Shown: positions 42,632 to 51,229, numbered from the stretch's first letter. The stretch: DNA of 64,000 nucleotides from Faecalicatena_A orotica (GCF_040545875.1 NZ_JBEPMR010000020.1); one strand, 5' to 3'. The notes: generated by a model not told the origin, from the sequence alone. Made by a program: numbers and translations.

Positions 42632-42796
42632 GCAAAATAGACAATTTCTACCTCTGATATTTAGGCATTTTCACCTAAATATCAGAGAAACTTGTCTATA
42701 TTACGCTCTTTTTTCTTTCATTTACAAATACACTCAATCTGAGCATTTTTCCAGTGCGAATCCCCCGTGTGTTTGTATATTTACTTCTGATTCGCA
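42632..42796 (-). promoter_or_regulatory. CRISPR leader copy 3, next to cas2
   Basis: Strongest inverted repeats of the four copies: CTCTGATATTTAGG/CCTAAATATCAGAG (42652-42687, 14 bp perfect) and AGTGCGAATC/GATTCGCACT (42753-42798), the latter overlapping the cas2 stop codon. Confidence 0.85.
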
Positions 42797-43093
42797 CTAC
42801 ATAATTAATGTCTGATCAGCCGCTACTCCCCTATCCACGCCGATGTGCTCCACCTTCGTTTTATAGTTATTTCCCAAATAGTAAAAACGGAGGCTGTCTA
42901 CATCTTCATCTATGATGTCCGATAACTTTGCTTTCAACATAACACATTGAGCATTATCTAAAATACATTCAAAAACTGAATTCTGTACTCTTCTACCATA
43001 GTTTACGCATTGCTTTGCGACTTTTCTCAGCCGCCCTCTGCCCGCGGCGGTTTCGGTATTTACATCATATGTAATCAGTACCAGCATCTCCAC
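42797..43093 (-). CDS. cas2: CRISPR adaptation protein Cas2
   Basis: 98 residues, ferredoxin-like fold. LVLITYDVNTETAAGRGRLR holds the conserved Asp; NYGRRVQNSVFECILD and SLRFYYLGNNYK follow the family. It bridges Cas1 dimers during spacer integration. It is 3 nt from cas1, and its stop codon is inside the conserved leader palindrome. Three truncated copies of its 3' end lie elsewhere in the locus. Confidence 0.96.
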   Translation of the reverse strand: MEMLVLITYDVNTETAAGRGRLRKVAKQCVNYGRRVQNSVFECILDNAQCVMLKAKLSDIIDEDVDSLRFYYLGNNYKTKVEHIGVDRGVAADQTLIM

Positions 43094-43096
43094 ACC

Positions 43097-44128
43097 TCAT
43101 TTCCATAAAAATACCGGATATCCATCAAGATCACCTCTAAGATATCTCGCAAGCAGCATTGCCTGTACATACGGAACCATTCCCCACTCTATTTTTTCTT
43201 TCAAGTATGGATGTGTCAGGTTTTCTTTCTTTTTATTCTGCCATTCTGTCAGTACGGTCCTGCGTAAATCGTCATCCATCAAAACCGCACCATTTTCCAT
43301 TTTATCAAAATTCTTTCCTGTCACTATTTTTTTATTAACTAGTGACAGAACAAAACGGTCTGCCAATACTGCCCGCAATTCTTCGATAAGATCCAGAGAT
43401 AAAGATGCCCTTCCCGGACGATCCGTGTGAAGATACCCTACATATGGGTCCAGCCCGACAGTTTCTAAGGCTGAGGTAATTGTATTTGTCAATAATGTAT
43501 AGACAAATGAAAGCAAGGCATTCATATTATCCATAGGCGGCCTTTTGTTTCTGCCGTGAAAAGTAAAGTCTTTTTTCTGTTGAAGAATCAATTCGTCAAA
43601 AACACTAAAATATACGCTTGCCGCTTCCCCTTCATAACCTCGCAGTTGATCTTTTGATCCACTATTCTGTATAAGTTCAAGCGAACTTTTTAAATTATCA
43701 GAAGCTTCCTTAACCTTACCGACATCAATCTGCATGCTGTGATCTCTTGTGACACGCTCCAGAACCCATCTAGCATTATGAACCTTGCCAACAATGCAGT
43801 TTCTGGCAATTTCCATACTCATCGCTTCATCAAGGCTGCTCTCATACTGCTGTTTTCTTAAAATCACGTTTCCCTTAACTTTGCCTGTAACCCTTGCCAA
43901 AAACTTTCCCTGCGGGGTCAGATAACACAGGGAAATATTTTTGTCTGCACAGGCACCCATCAGTGCCGGGCTGGTCCCCCTATATCCAAAAGATACAATT
44001 CCTTCCAGATTATGCAGGGGGAGGCGCCCGATTTCCTTATCCGAATCCCAAACAACAACATTTTCGCCGTCCAGAGCCAAATAACTGTTCTCAGAGGTTA
44101 CATAAAGCGTATTCAATAATTTTTTCAT
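43097..44128 (-). CDS. cas1: CRISPR integrase Cas1 (type I-C)
   Basis: 343 residues. The active-site residues lie in GYEGEAASVYFSVF (Glu), GYLHTDRPGRASLSLDLIEE (His and acidic residues) and the following helix. It forms the Cas1-Cas2 integrase with Cas4, which trims and orients new spacers. The start overlaps the cas4 stop by 4 nt (ATGA). Length is standard. Confidence 0.97.
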   Translation of the reverse strand: MKKLLNTLYVTSENSYLALDGENVVVWDSDKEIGRLPLHNLEGIVSFGYRGTSPALMGACADKNISLCYLTPQGKFLARVTGKVKGNVILRKQQYESSLDEAMSMEIARNCIVGKVHNARWVLERVTRDHSMQIDVGKVKEASDNLKSSLELIQNSGSKDQLRGYEGEAASVYFSVFDELILQQKKDFTFHGRNKRPPMDNMNALLSFVYTLLTNTITSALETVGLDPYVGYLHTDRPGRASLSLDLIEELRAVLADRFVLSLVNKKIVTGKNFDKMENGAVLMDDDLRRTVLTEWQNKKKENLTHPYLKEKIEWGMVPYVQAMLLARYLRGDLDGYPVFLWK

Positions 44129-44790
44129 TCTTCATCCTCATTCAAAATCTGATGCATGTAATCCTTCACGGAAACTGCTTTCCCAAGTTTAGGAAGACAT
44201 ATGTCTTTTAGCGAACATGCGTTACACGCCTTGCTGTATTTTACTTTTGGTGTATAGCGTCTTTCATAGTACTGATGCATTTCATGAAAGATTTCATTTA
44301 CCTGCTGGCGGAGGCCGTCTGTTATTTCTACAATTTCACGCCTTCGTGTTTCCCCGTAAAAAATAGCTCCTTCCGGGATAGATGTAGAAAACATCTCTTC
44401 CAGACATAGCGCCTGTGCCACGAGCTGTAATATATCTTCTTCACCTGCTTTAGGCTTCCCCTTTTTATATTCAATAGGATAGACGTTATACAATCCCCAG
44501 TGCCCCTGCAATTTAATCCCATCTTCACTTTTATGAAACTCCACCACATCACACTCACCGCTGACCCCCATATTTCTGGAGGAAACCGGCAGTGCGCGGG
44601 TAATCAGAACATCTTTTCGCTTTTCTGTTAAATAGGGATCGTGTACCTTTTTGTGCATCAATTCGCCCACCGCAGTATGTACATTTTCATCCCATTGCTG
44701 TTCAATATGGATAAGGGCCCATTGCCGGCGGCAGAACTTAAAATGCTGTATCCCGGATATCATTAAATATTCATCTTCATGGTATTCCAT
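44125..44790 (-). CDS. cas4: CRISPR-associated exonuclease Cas4
   Basis: 221 residues, RecB-type nuclease. A Cys near the N-terminus (QHFKFCRRQWALIH) and three Cys in CNACSLKDICLPKLG at the C-terminus form the Fe-S cluster; the nuclease core includes YPIEYKKGKPKAGEEDILQL. It processes prespacers and enforces PAM choice. Its start shares bases with the cas7 stop (TAATG). Confidence 0.97.
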   Translation of the reverse strand: MEYHEDEYLMISGIQHFKFCRRQWALIHIEQQWDENVHTAVGELMHKKVHDPYLTEKRKDVLITRALPVSSRNMGVSGECDVVEFHKSEDGIKLQGHWGLYNVYPIEYKKGKPKAGEEDILQLVAQALCLEEMFSTSIPEGAIFYGETRRREIVEITDGLRQQVNEIFHEMHQYYERRYTPKVKYSKACNACSLKDICLPKLGKAVSVKDYMHQILNEDEE

Positions 44791-45689
44791 TATATTTTCC
44801 TTGTCATTTCCACTGTCTGCGGAATTGCATCCTCATGAATTTCCACCGTATAATCCTGATATTTCCTTGGAAATTCTACACCTTCTTTTCTCTTAACCTC
44901 TACCGCGTCAAATAACTTATAGGCCGGGCAGTCTCCTAATTCTTTACTATGCTTAAATACAATCAATTCACGGACTGCCATTTTACCTCTTGCTGCAGAA
45001 TGGTCAAGTTCAAACATATTAATGATCGCCTCCCATAAAAGCTCCAGGTCGTCCTCTGAAAATCCGGTAACCTTTCTGGCAAGATTTGCAGAAATATATC
45101 CTTCTGCACGATACAGCGCATATGGAACGATACTTTTTCTTCCCATTTCTGTGCTCTTGTTTTCGGCATCCTTTTCTGTCGTAATTGCCACTCTTGTAAT
45201 TGTTACTTCCTGACTGATAATAGGATCAATGCTTCTTGCGAAACCAAGTTGCACAGGACCTCTGACCTGACCGCAGTTCAGCGCCGCTTTTACAAATGTA
45301 GTCATAACAGCACCAAATGTCCTGATATCATAAAAGTTACTGCACATGAAATCCCTGATTTTCTCATCTGCTTTCGGATCTTTTTTCTTCAGGTCCTTTA
45401 CAGTCTTATCGTTAACTCCAAGATATTCGTATGCCTCATTATCACTTCGGTTCAGAGGGACATCTTCTTTAATATAGATTCTGTATCCTGCAGCATCTTC
45501 TGCATCTTCTTTTACAGTCTCAACATAATTCCGGATCTTTCTCTTCAGGCAGACGTCTGTAACAAGTCCATAGCCGCTTTCCGGATCAATTCTCGGCATA
45601 TTCCCTGCATCCGGGTCACCATTTGGATTTCCATTTTCCACATCAAATAAAATCACAAATTCATACCTGTTTTTAATCGCTTCACTCAT
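44790..45689 (-). CDS. cas7: Cascade backbone protein Cas7 (Csd2)
   Basis: 299 residues of the Csd2/Cas7c family. NRYEFVILFDVENGNPNGDP is the diagnostic N-terminus, followed by TDVCLKRKIRN, the RGPVQLGFARSIDPI stretch and GRKSIVPYALYRAEGYISAN. Multiple copies coat the crRNA spacer. The gene starts 1 nt after the cas8c stop. Confidence 0.97.
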   Translation of the reverse strand: MSEAIKNRYEFVILFDVENGNPNGDPDAGNMPRIDPESGYGLVTDVCLKRKIRNYVETVKEDAEDAAGYRIYIKEDVPLNRSDNEAYEYLGVNDKTVKDLKKKDPKADEKIRDFMCSNFYDIRTFGAVMTTFVKAALNCGQVRGPVQLGFARSIDPIISQEVTITRVAITTEKDAENKSTEMGRKSIVPYALYRAEGYISANLARKVTGFSEDDLELLWEAIINMFELDHSAARGKMAVRELIVFKHSKELGDCPAYKLFDAVEVKRKEGVEFPRKYQDYTVEIHEDAIPQTVEMTRKI

Positions 45690-46055
45690 TTACTTGTCCT
45701 CCTTTTTCTCATATCTTTTCTGAACCTGATGATAGTAGCCTAAAATAAATCTCCCCTGCTCTTCCAGTGTCATCCTCTTTGGAAATTCTTCTATGCTTCC
45801 CATAAGCTGTGTCAAAAGATTTTCATAATATATCTTAAAGCTTTTTTTAGAAGTTTCGAGCTTTTTAACATGACTATTCTTCAACTTCATTAAGACAGGA
45901 AAGACAGATGCAGGGGTTGCGCATGCTGCATTAAAATACCTGTCCCGGATGGTTGCATTAATTCCCGGATTTGCTTCCTCCTGAATTGCTTCCAGTACAG
46001 AAAAAACTCTCCCCAAAACATACGCCGTATCATGATTTTCTTCATTGACTCCCAT
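45690..46055 (-). CDS. cas11c: Cas11c small subunit by internal start within cas8c
   Basis: 121 residues in the same frame as cas8c, from ATG 46055 (MGVNEENHDTAYVLGRVFSV) to the cas8c stop. GGAGGAAGGAGAG lies 6 nt upstream of this internal ATG, a very strong ribosome site with no reason to exist inside a coding gene otherwise. In other type I-C systems the small subunit is translated this way from the cas8c 3' end. It is all-helical and would line the Cascade belly. Confidence 0.8.
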   Translation of the reverse strand: MGVNEENHDTAYVLGRVFSVLEAIQEEANPGINATIRDRYFNAACATPASVFPVLMKLKNSHVKKLETSKKSFKIYYENLLTQLMGSIEEFPKRMTLEEQGRFILGYYHQVQKRYEKKEDK

Positions 46056-47420
46056 ATATTTCTCTCCTTCCTCCATCCCAGAATTTCTGATCAAGTAAGC
46101 TTTTGTAATCGCCGCACGGCCCCATGTTACCCGGCCCTGTTCAGCCCTTATACGAATCAGCAGGTTACTGTATAAACTAGTTGGGTATTTCCCGCCGGAT
46201 AGTATTGCCTGCAATACCATAGCAGCCATATTTGAAACAGGTTTTTTCTCTTTCGATTTCTGGTTCACCGTTTCCTGAAGCATTTGCCACACTCCCAGAT
46301 ACTTCCGTTCTTCCCAGGATGGCTTCACGATCTCCATGCGTTCATAATGTTTCGCTATATTACTTAATATACTGCCAAAGCAATCCTGATAAAAAAACCT
46401 TACAGACAGCCTTGCCGCATTTGGTGCCAGTCCCAGAATATAAAATCGCTGGCTCGTATCCAACTCTATATCACCTACTGCAACCGCCTGATGCTCCTTT
46501 AAGGCATCAAAGATACCTTTCATTATCTCCTGATTATCCGGCTGGGGGTCGACAGACCAGCAAAAAGCATCCTGATAAATTTTATCCCCGTTTTCTGCCC
46601 AAAATACCACCATAGTATCCCCAAGCTGAAATGTGTACTCTCTCTGGGACAGCAGGTAGTTCAGTGCCGTAGTATATGCAAATGCAGCATATTTTCCAAC
46701 CGGGGCATTATAACTCTGCTCCTTCCCATATGACTCAAATGCCGGAGCATTAAAGGATACCAGCGCCGCACCGCTGGACTGAGCGCTTGGAACACCTTTG
46801 ACCGTACTGTGGATTCTTGCGATTTCCGCCCTGTTTCCTGTTACCAGACAAATGCCGTCTGATTCTCCTGATTTCGATTCATTAGCCTGCATCCATGCCG
46901 TTCTAATTTCTGGATCATCCTGAGCATAATCCCCTCCCATACAGAATATCAGATTCGCACCTTCCGTAATTTCGTCCCAAAATTCCTGAAGCTCATAATG
47001 TTCTTTTGCACGTTCCGGTTCCCATGTCACGAAAAACTTTTTTATTGCTTCTGCTATGTTATTATGTACATTTTCCAGAATATCAATATGTTTTTCTTTT
47101 GCTGCCTGAAAACAGTCCAATACTCTTTGGTTCGTCCCCTCTTTATCAATTCCAAGTAAATATTTTGAATTGTCGCACAGAAAATTAGAGGACACTCCTG
47201 ACGATCTCGAAACCATTTCCGGAACTTCAATAGGGCGGGGAACCCATACCTGCTTCTTTCCCCTTTTATCCTCCAGCTTAAGATCGATTACACCTTTCAG
47301 CCTTCCGTCCTCTGCCAGATTCAATGCAAAAGAAACTTTTGCGTGACACCATCCCCTTCGGGAAACTTTTCCATCCTCCGCCAGAGTCTCATAATGTTTA
47401 ACAAGTGCCTGCAATATCAT
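45690..47420 (-). CDS. cas8c: Cascade large subunit Cas8c (Csd1)
   Basis: 576 residues of the Csd1 family: LVKHYETLAEDGKVSRRGWC at the N-terminus, ICLVTGNRAEIARIHSTVKG and the GAALVSFNAPAFESYGKEQS stretch, then FYILGLAPNAARLSVRFFY. It recognises the PAM and helps recruit Cas3. The start overlaps the cas5c stop by 4 nt. The last 121 codons double as cas11c. Confidence 0.96.
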   Translation of the reverse strand: MILQALVKHYETLAEDGKVSRRGWCHAKVSFALNLAEDGRLKGVIDLKLEDKRGKKQVWVPRPIEVPEMVSRSSGVSSNFLCDNSKYLLGIDKEGTNQRVLDCFQAAKEKHIDILENVHNNIAEAIKKFFVTWEPERAKEHYELQEFWDEITEGANLIFCMGGDYAQDDPEIRTAWMQANESKSGESDGICLVTGNRAEIARIHSTVKGVPSAQSSGAALVSFNAPAFESYGKEQSYNAPVGKYAAFAYTTALNYLLSQREYTFQLGDTMVVFWAENGDKIYQDAFCWSVDPQPDNQEIMKGIFDALKEHQAVAVGDIELDTSQRFYILGLAPNAARLSVRFFYQDCFGSILSNIAKHYERMEIVKPSWEERKYLGVWQMLQETVNQKSKEKKPVSNMAAMVLQAILSGGKYPTSLYSNLLIRIRAEQGRVTWGRAAITKAYLIRNSGMEEGEKYMGVNEENHDTAYVLGRVFSVLEAIQEEANPGINATIRDRYFNAACATPASVFPVLMKLKNSHVKKLETSKKSFKIYYENLLTQLMGSIEEFPKRMTLEEQGRFILGYYHQVQKRYEKKEDK

Positions 47421-48079
47421 CGAACCACCTCACAGTCTCTCAGATCCAGTACACCTCTTCGCATCACTGCCCTAAAAAACATTGGCTGGATATTTTCAGG
47501 GTCTGAATAATCCATATCATACAGCATAAATCCCAAATCCTTTTCCTCAACTGCTTCATAGGCTGTTATAATCTCTTCCTCCTCACAAAGACAAAAATTA
47601 GCCGGAAATTCCCTGCAGCCAAAATACGGCATATGATAACATTCTCCTTTTCTCAGGCGCCGCATCATAATGTCCTTAAACTTACCCGGATTGTCACCTT
47701 CATTCGCTTTGTCAGTCATTTCAAAGTGAGCCTCAATGACATATTCCACATCACGAAGAAGCAATGATGCCCTCTGCACAATCTCTTCTTTGCTGCTCAT
47801 AAATAAAGGTTTTTCCCCTCCATTATATACCGACAGAGCATTGTTCGAGGAGACTTTACTTTTTACTTCATTTCGCCTCACACTTGTAAACTTAATTGGC
47901 TTGTTCACATAAATCCTGTCGATGATCCACCTTAATCCCGGGTGCCAGTATATGGCTTCCAAAATTCCCCGAGCTGACGAAGGTGTCATGACATCGTAAG
48001 TACATCTTTCCACTTTCATCTCTGGGCGAGAGAATAGGGCAAAATCCCCCCACACTTTAACTTTCACACCAATCCCCAT
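47417..48079 (-). CDS. cas5c: crRNA-processing Cas5c (Cas5d)
   Basis: 220 residues. GVKVKVWGDFALFSRPEMKV and ERCTYDVMTPSSARGILEAI form the Cas5d signature, with the ferredoxin-like nuclease fold; in type I-C this protein replaces Cas6 and cuts the repeat hairpin. ATG 48079 has GGAAGGAGG just upstream; the longer frame to 48139 begins inside a CRISPR repeat and is rejected. A CRISPR array ends only 59 nt upstream of its start on the same strand. Confidence 0.96.
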   Translation of the reverse strand: MGIGVKVKVWGDFALFSRPEMKVERCTYDVMTPSSARGILEAIYWHPGLRWIIDRIYVNKPIKFTSVRRNEVKSKVSSNNALSVYNGGEKPLFMSSKEEIVQRASLLLRDVEYVIEAHFEMTDKANEGDNPGKFKDIMMRRLRKGECYHMPYFGCREFPANFCLCEEEEIITAYEAVEEKDLGFMLYDMDYSDPENIQPMFFRAVMRRGVLDLRDCEVVR

Positions 48080-48137
48080 ACATTTTCCTCCTTCCTGTAA
48101 TTTAACTTTTTCATTTGATGACTCATCCCCTTTATTC

Positions 48138-48570
48138 ATTTCAATTCATGTCCCCACGAGGGGAACGACTTAGATTCCTATCAATACATTCCACAGACGC
48201 ATAATTTCAATCCACGTCCCCGCGAGGGGAACGACATGCGAAGGGCAGGAATTCGGAGTGCTGCAACATATTTCAATCCACGTCCCCGCGAGGGGAACGA
48301 CTCGGCGAGGCGGCAAAAATTCTCGGTTGCAATCAAATTTCAATCCACGTCCCCGCGAGGGGAACGACAAGCCAACTAAAGGAGCGGATGCAGAGTTTTT
48401 CCGAATATTTCAATCCACGTCCCCGCGAGGGGAACGACCCCGCAAGAATACGGAGTTGTACTTCCATAAGGATTTCAATCCACGTCCCCGCGAGGGGAAC
48501 GACGCCTTGATGGAGTGTGGCCTGAAATCCATCATAAGATTTCAATCCACGTCCCCGCGAGGGGAACGAC
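48138..48570 (-). CRISPR. type I-C CRISPR array 3 (7 repeats, 6 spacers), inside the cas operon
   Basis: 32-bp repeats, a two-base variant of arrays 1 and 2: ATTTCAATCCACG-TCCCCGCGAGG-GGAACGAC. The distal repeat (48138-48169) is altered (AATTCATGTCCCCACG) but keeps its stem. Spacers are 33-38 bp. Located between cas3 and cas5c, transcribed toward cas5c. Confidence 0.97.
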
Positions 48571-48740
48571 TGCAAAATAGACAATTTCCACCTCAGATAT
48601 TTAGACATTTTTAACTAAATATCAATATAGTTTGTCTACATTGTGCTCTTTTTTCTTTCTTTCATTTAAAAACACACTCAATTTGTGCATTTTTTCTGGT
48701 GCGAATCCCCCAGTATTTTTATGTTCACTTCAGGTTCGCA
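48571..48740 (-). promoter_or_regulatory. CRISPR leader copy 4
   Basis: Same leader as copies 1-3 with GATATTTAG/CTAAATATC (48596-48623) and GTGCGAA/TTCGCAC (48699-48741). Confidence 0.85.
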
Positions 48741-48886
48741 CTAAATAATTAATGTCAAATCAATTTCTATCCTCACCTTATAATCATCTTCCAGTTAAAA
48801 ATACCGAAGACTGCTTCTCTATCTATATTATCAGATGATTTTGATTTTCACATAACACATTGAGCATTATCTAGAATTTATTCATT
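48741..48886 (-). pseudogene. decayed cas2 3' end, remnant 3
   Basis: Longest of the three remnants. Beyond the C-terminal codons it keeps an exact stretch, CATAACACATTGAGCATTAT, that codes for DNAQCVM in the intact cas2. Small deletions break the frame. It sits directly upstream of leader 4, as for the other copies. Confidence 0.8.
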
Positions 48887-49066
48887 GCTAATGGTAAATG
48901 AAACTAGTAAACATTAACCTTGCTCATAAAAAATACTCCAAATTGCATACCCCCATGCTATGTAAAATGATAAAAAAACTTCTATAAGTGATTGTTCCTT
49001 ATTTTTAATAATACCATATTTTAATAGATATATTAATAAGTTATCTCTTCTTTGTTTTATCCCAAC
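48887..49066. other. AT-rich non-coding stretch after cas3
   Basis: About 180 bp with no gene. No clear cas3 terminator, so cas3 transcripts may continue into the array. Confidence 0.4.
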
Positions 49067-51205
49067 TCAAAATACTACCGCCCTCCCATACTCCACATCC
49101 AGCCTCAGCCCCATCTCTTCTGTATACTGCCCGTCATCCCGCAGCAGAAAGAAGTCTTCTCCCCCGTCTTCTGAGATTGCCTGCAGCATTCCCGCGGCAT
49201 TTAATTTATCAAAATCATTTTCATATACATTGATGCAGTATTGTCCTGCCTGACGCACCAGTTTTTTTGTAAAACCATTACGTTGTATTTCTTTAAGAAG
49301 ATTATCTGCCTCTTCTTCCCGATTAATAAAGATTGTCGTTGTATTCTCTTCGATTAATTTGAATTCCTTTGCGACTTTTGTGAAAGGATACCTTCCACGC
49401 CTGAATTGTGCAAGTATGTTTTTCTTATCCAGACCCTCCCCACGGAAATGATACAGCATTTCAAAATATTCCATGATAGCTTCTAGTGATGAAATGTCCC
49501 GCCCATCTTCAATCAAATCGTTTGCCGCCGCGATCTGCTGCCGCTGCCCGGGTACATATTCCCTGTCTTCCAGCCTGAATATGTAAGTATTACTTTCTTC
49601 CGCTGATCTTTTTCCTTCCCTGTTACATCTTCCTGCGGCTTGTATGACGGAATCAACTCCTGCTAATTGTCTATAGACAGACTGGAAATCCAAATCCACT
49701 CCTGCCTCTACAAGGCTCGTTGAAATGACGATGCATTTTTTATCACCATCTAAACGTTTTCTGATATCTTCTAGTACCTGCTTCCTATGTTTCGGATACA
49801 TGCTTGTGGACAAATGATAGACGCCTTCACCTTTGAGTCTCTGATAAATGCTTTGGGCCTTCTTTTTTGTATTTACAATACAAAGTGCCTGTTCCTCCTT
49901 CTCTAGTTTCTCAGCTAATTCTTCTTCGGAAATCCGGCTCAGGTCCTTCAGTGTAACTCGTTTAAAAAACCGGAACTGCTCGTCCAGTCTCGGGCATAAT
50001 TCCACCGCATCTATACTGCTCTGAAAAAACTGCTGTAATGCTGGTTGTGTCGCTGTGCAAAGAACAATACTGGCCCCATAATGCTGTATCAGTTCCTCCA
50101 TTGCCGCAATACACGGTTTTAAATAATCGTTCGGAAGCATCTGTGCTTCATCAAAAATAATGACACTATTTACCATGTTGTGTAATTTCCTGCACTTAGA
50201 TGACCTGTTTGCAAAGAGCGATTCAAAAAACTGGACATTTGTCGTAACAATCACCGGTTTGTCCCAGTTTTCCGAAGCCAGATGCATTGGTTTTAGCTCC
50301 TCATCACTTTCATAATCTATATTATAATGATTTTCCAAGACATTATCTCTTCCCAAAATGTCGCTGAAGACTCTGGCATTCTGTTCAATGATGCTTGTAT
50401 AGGGGATTACATAAATAATACGGTCCATCTTGTTCTTAACAGCATGGCGAAGTGCAAATGCCAGAGAGGCCACTGTTTTTCCGCCCCCTGTGGGTACGGT
50501 CAGGCGGAAAAGCCCCTTCCCTAATTCACCTTTTTCCAGACAGCTTCTAAGGATCTCCGTTCTTCTTCCGTTTACCGTATCCAGATTGTCATTGTCAAGC
50601 CACTTAGAAATATGCTGTTCCAGTTTCTTAAGAAGGGTTTCCATATCTTCTCCCGAATCACGCCCTGTCTCACCCTGTTTCATAAAATATTCTGTATCCA
50701 GAAAATCTGCATCTACCAGACACGAATATAGCATTCTTATAAACATACTCAGGGCAAAGTCAAAATTGGCTGCGCTTTTTGGATCAAAGGGAGGATTTTT
50801 AAGAGCTGGGACCTTTATCTCCTGCTTATATGCCTCAAAATCTTTCACATTTTTCTTCAGCCGCCCCATCAGCGTAGCCGATGTTCCCAAATCCGCCTTC
50901 TCCCCTGTATCCGGCAGGCCGGAATGATGCCCCGCTATGCAATAACTCAGAAACCCATACAGACCTCCCATTTCATAACAAACTTTTGCCCCGGCAGTTG
51001 CATGGTCAACCTTTTTATCACTCCCTTGCAGCCGCTGCTGAAATTCCAGAGAATATTTTCCAATATCATGCAGCATACCACTGCAGTATCCCCATTCATA
51101 ACACCCAAATGTCTCTGCGAATTTACCTGCCCGTTCCGCCGTGCCTGTCAAATGTTCCTTGATACTTTGTTCCCTTATTCCTTCAATATGAGCCAGATAT
51201 TCCAT
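49067..51205 (-). CDS. cas3: CRISPR helicase-nuclease Cas3
   Basis: 712 residues. The N-terminal HD nuclease domain (about 1-190) has MLHDIGKYSLEFQQRL and IAGHHSGLPDTG; the SF2 helicase follows with RLTVPTGGGKTVASLAFALR (Walker A), VIIFDEAQMLPNDY (Walker B), LCTATQPALQQFF, and the C-terminal helicase motifs STSLVEAGVDLDFQ and QAAGRCNREGKR. It unwinds and degrades Cascade-bound DNA. ATG 51205 is preceded by GGAAAGGAG. Between it and cas5c lies array 3. Confidence 0.97.
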   Translation of the reverse strand: MEYLAHIEGIREQSIKEHLTGTAERAGKFAETFGCYEWGYCSGMLHDIGKYSLEFQQRLQGSDKKVDHATAGAKVCYEMGGLYGFLSYCIAGHHSGLPDTGEKADLGTSATLMGRLKKNVKDFEAYKQEIKVPALKNPPFDPKSAANFDFALSMFIRMLYSCLVDADFLDTEYFMKQGETGRDSGEDMETLLKKLEQHISKWLDNDNLDTVNGRRTEILRSCLEKGELGKGLFRLTVPTGGGKTVASLAFALRHAVKNKMDRIIYVIPYTSIIEQNARVFSDILGRDNVLENHYNIDYESDEELKPMHLASENWDKPVIVTTNVQFFESLFANRSSKCRKLHNMVNSVIIFDEAQMLPNDYLKPCIAAMEELIQHYGASIVLCTATQPALQQFFQSSIDAVELCPRLDEQFRFFKRVTLKDLSRISEEELAEKLEKEEQALCIVNTKKKAQSIYQRLKGEGVYHLSTSMYPKHRKQVLEDIRKRLDGDKKCIVISTSLVEAGVDLDFQSVYRQLAGVDSVIQAAGRCNREGKRSAEESNTYIFRLEDREYVPGQRQQIAAANDLIEDGRDISSLEAIMEYFEMLYHFRGEGLDKKNILAQFRRGRYPFTKVAKEFKLIEENTTTIFINREEEADNLLKEIQRNGFTKKLVRQAGQYCINVYENDFDKLNAAGMLQAISEDGGEDFFLLRDDGQYTEEMGLRLDVEYGRAVVF

Positions 51206-51229
51206 AGTTACTCCTTTCCTCTTATACGA

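Noticed and set aside
48079..48139. Longer cas5c start inside the CRISPR array
   Set aside because: Begins within a repeat; ATG 48079 has the ribosome site and the family N-terminus.
48170..48608. Open frames with repeated SFPSRGRGLK or VPLAGTWIEI units across the arrays
   Set aside because: These are translations of CRISPR repeats, not protein genes.
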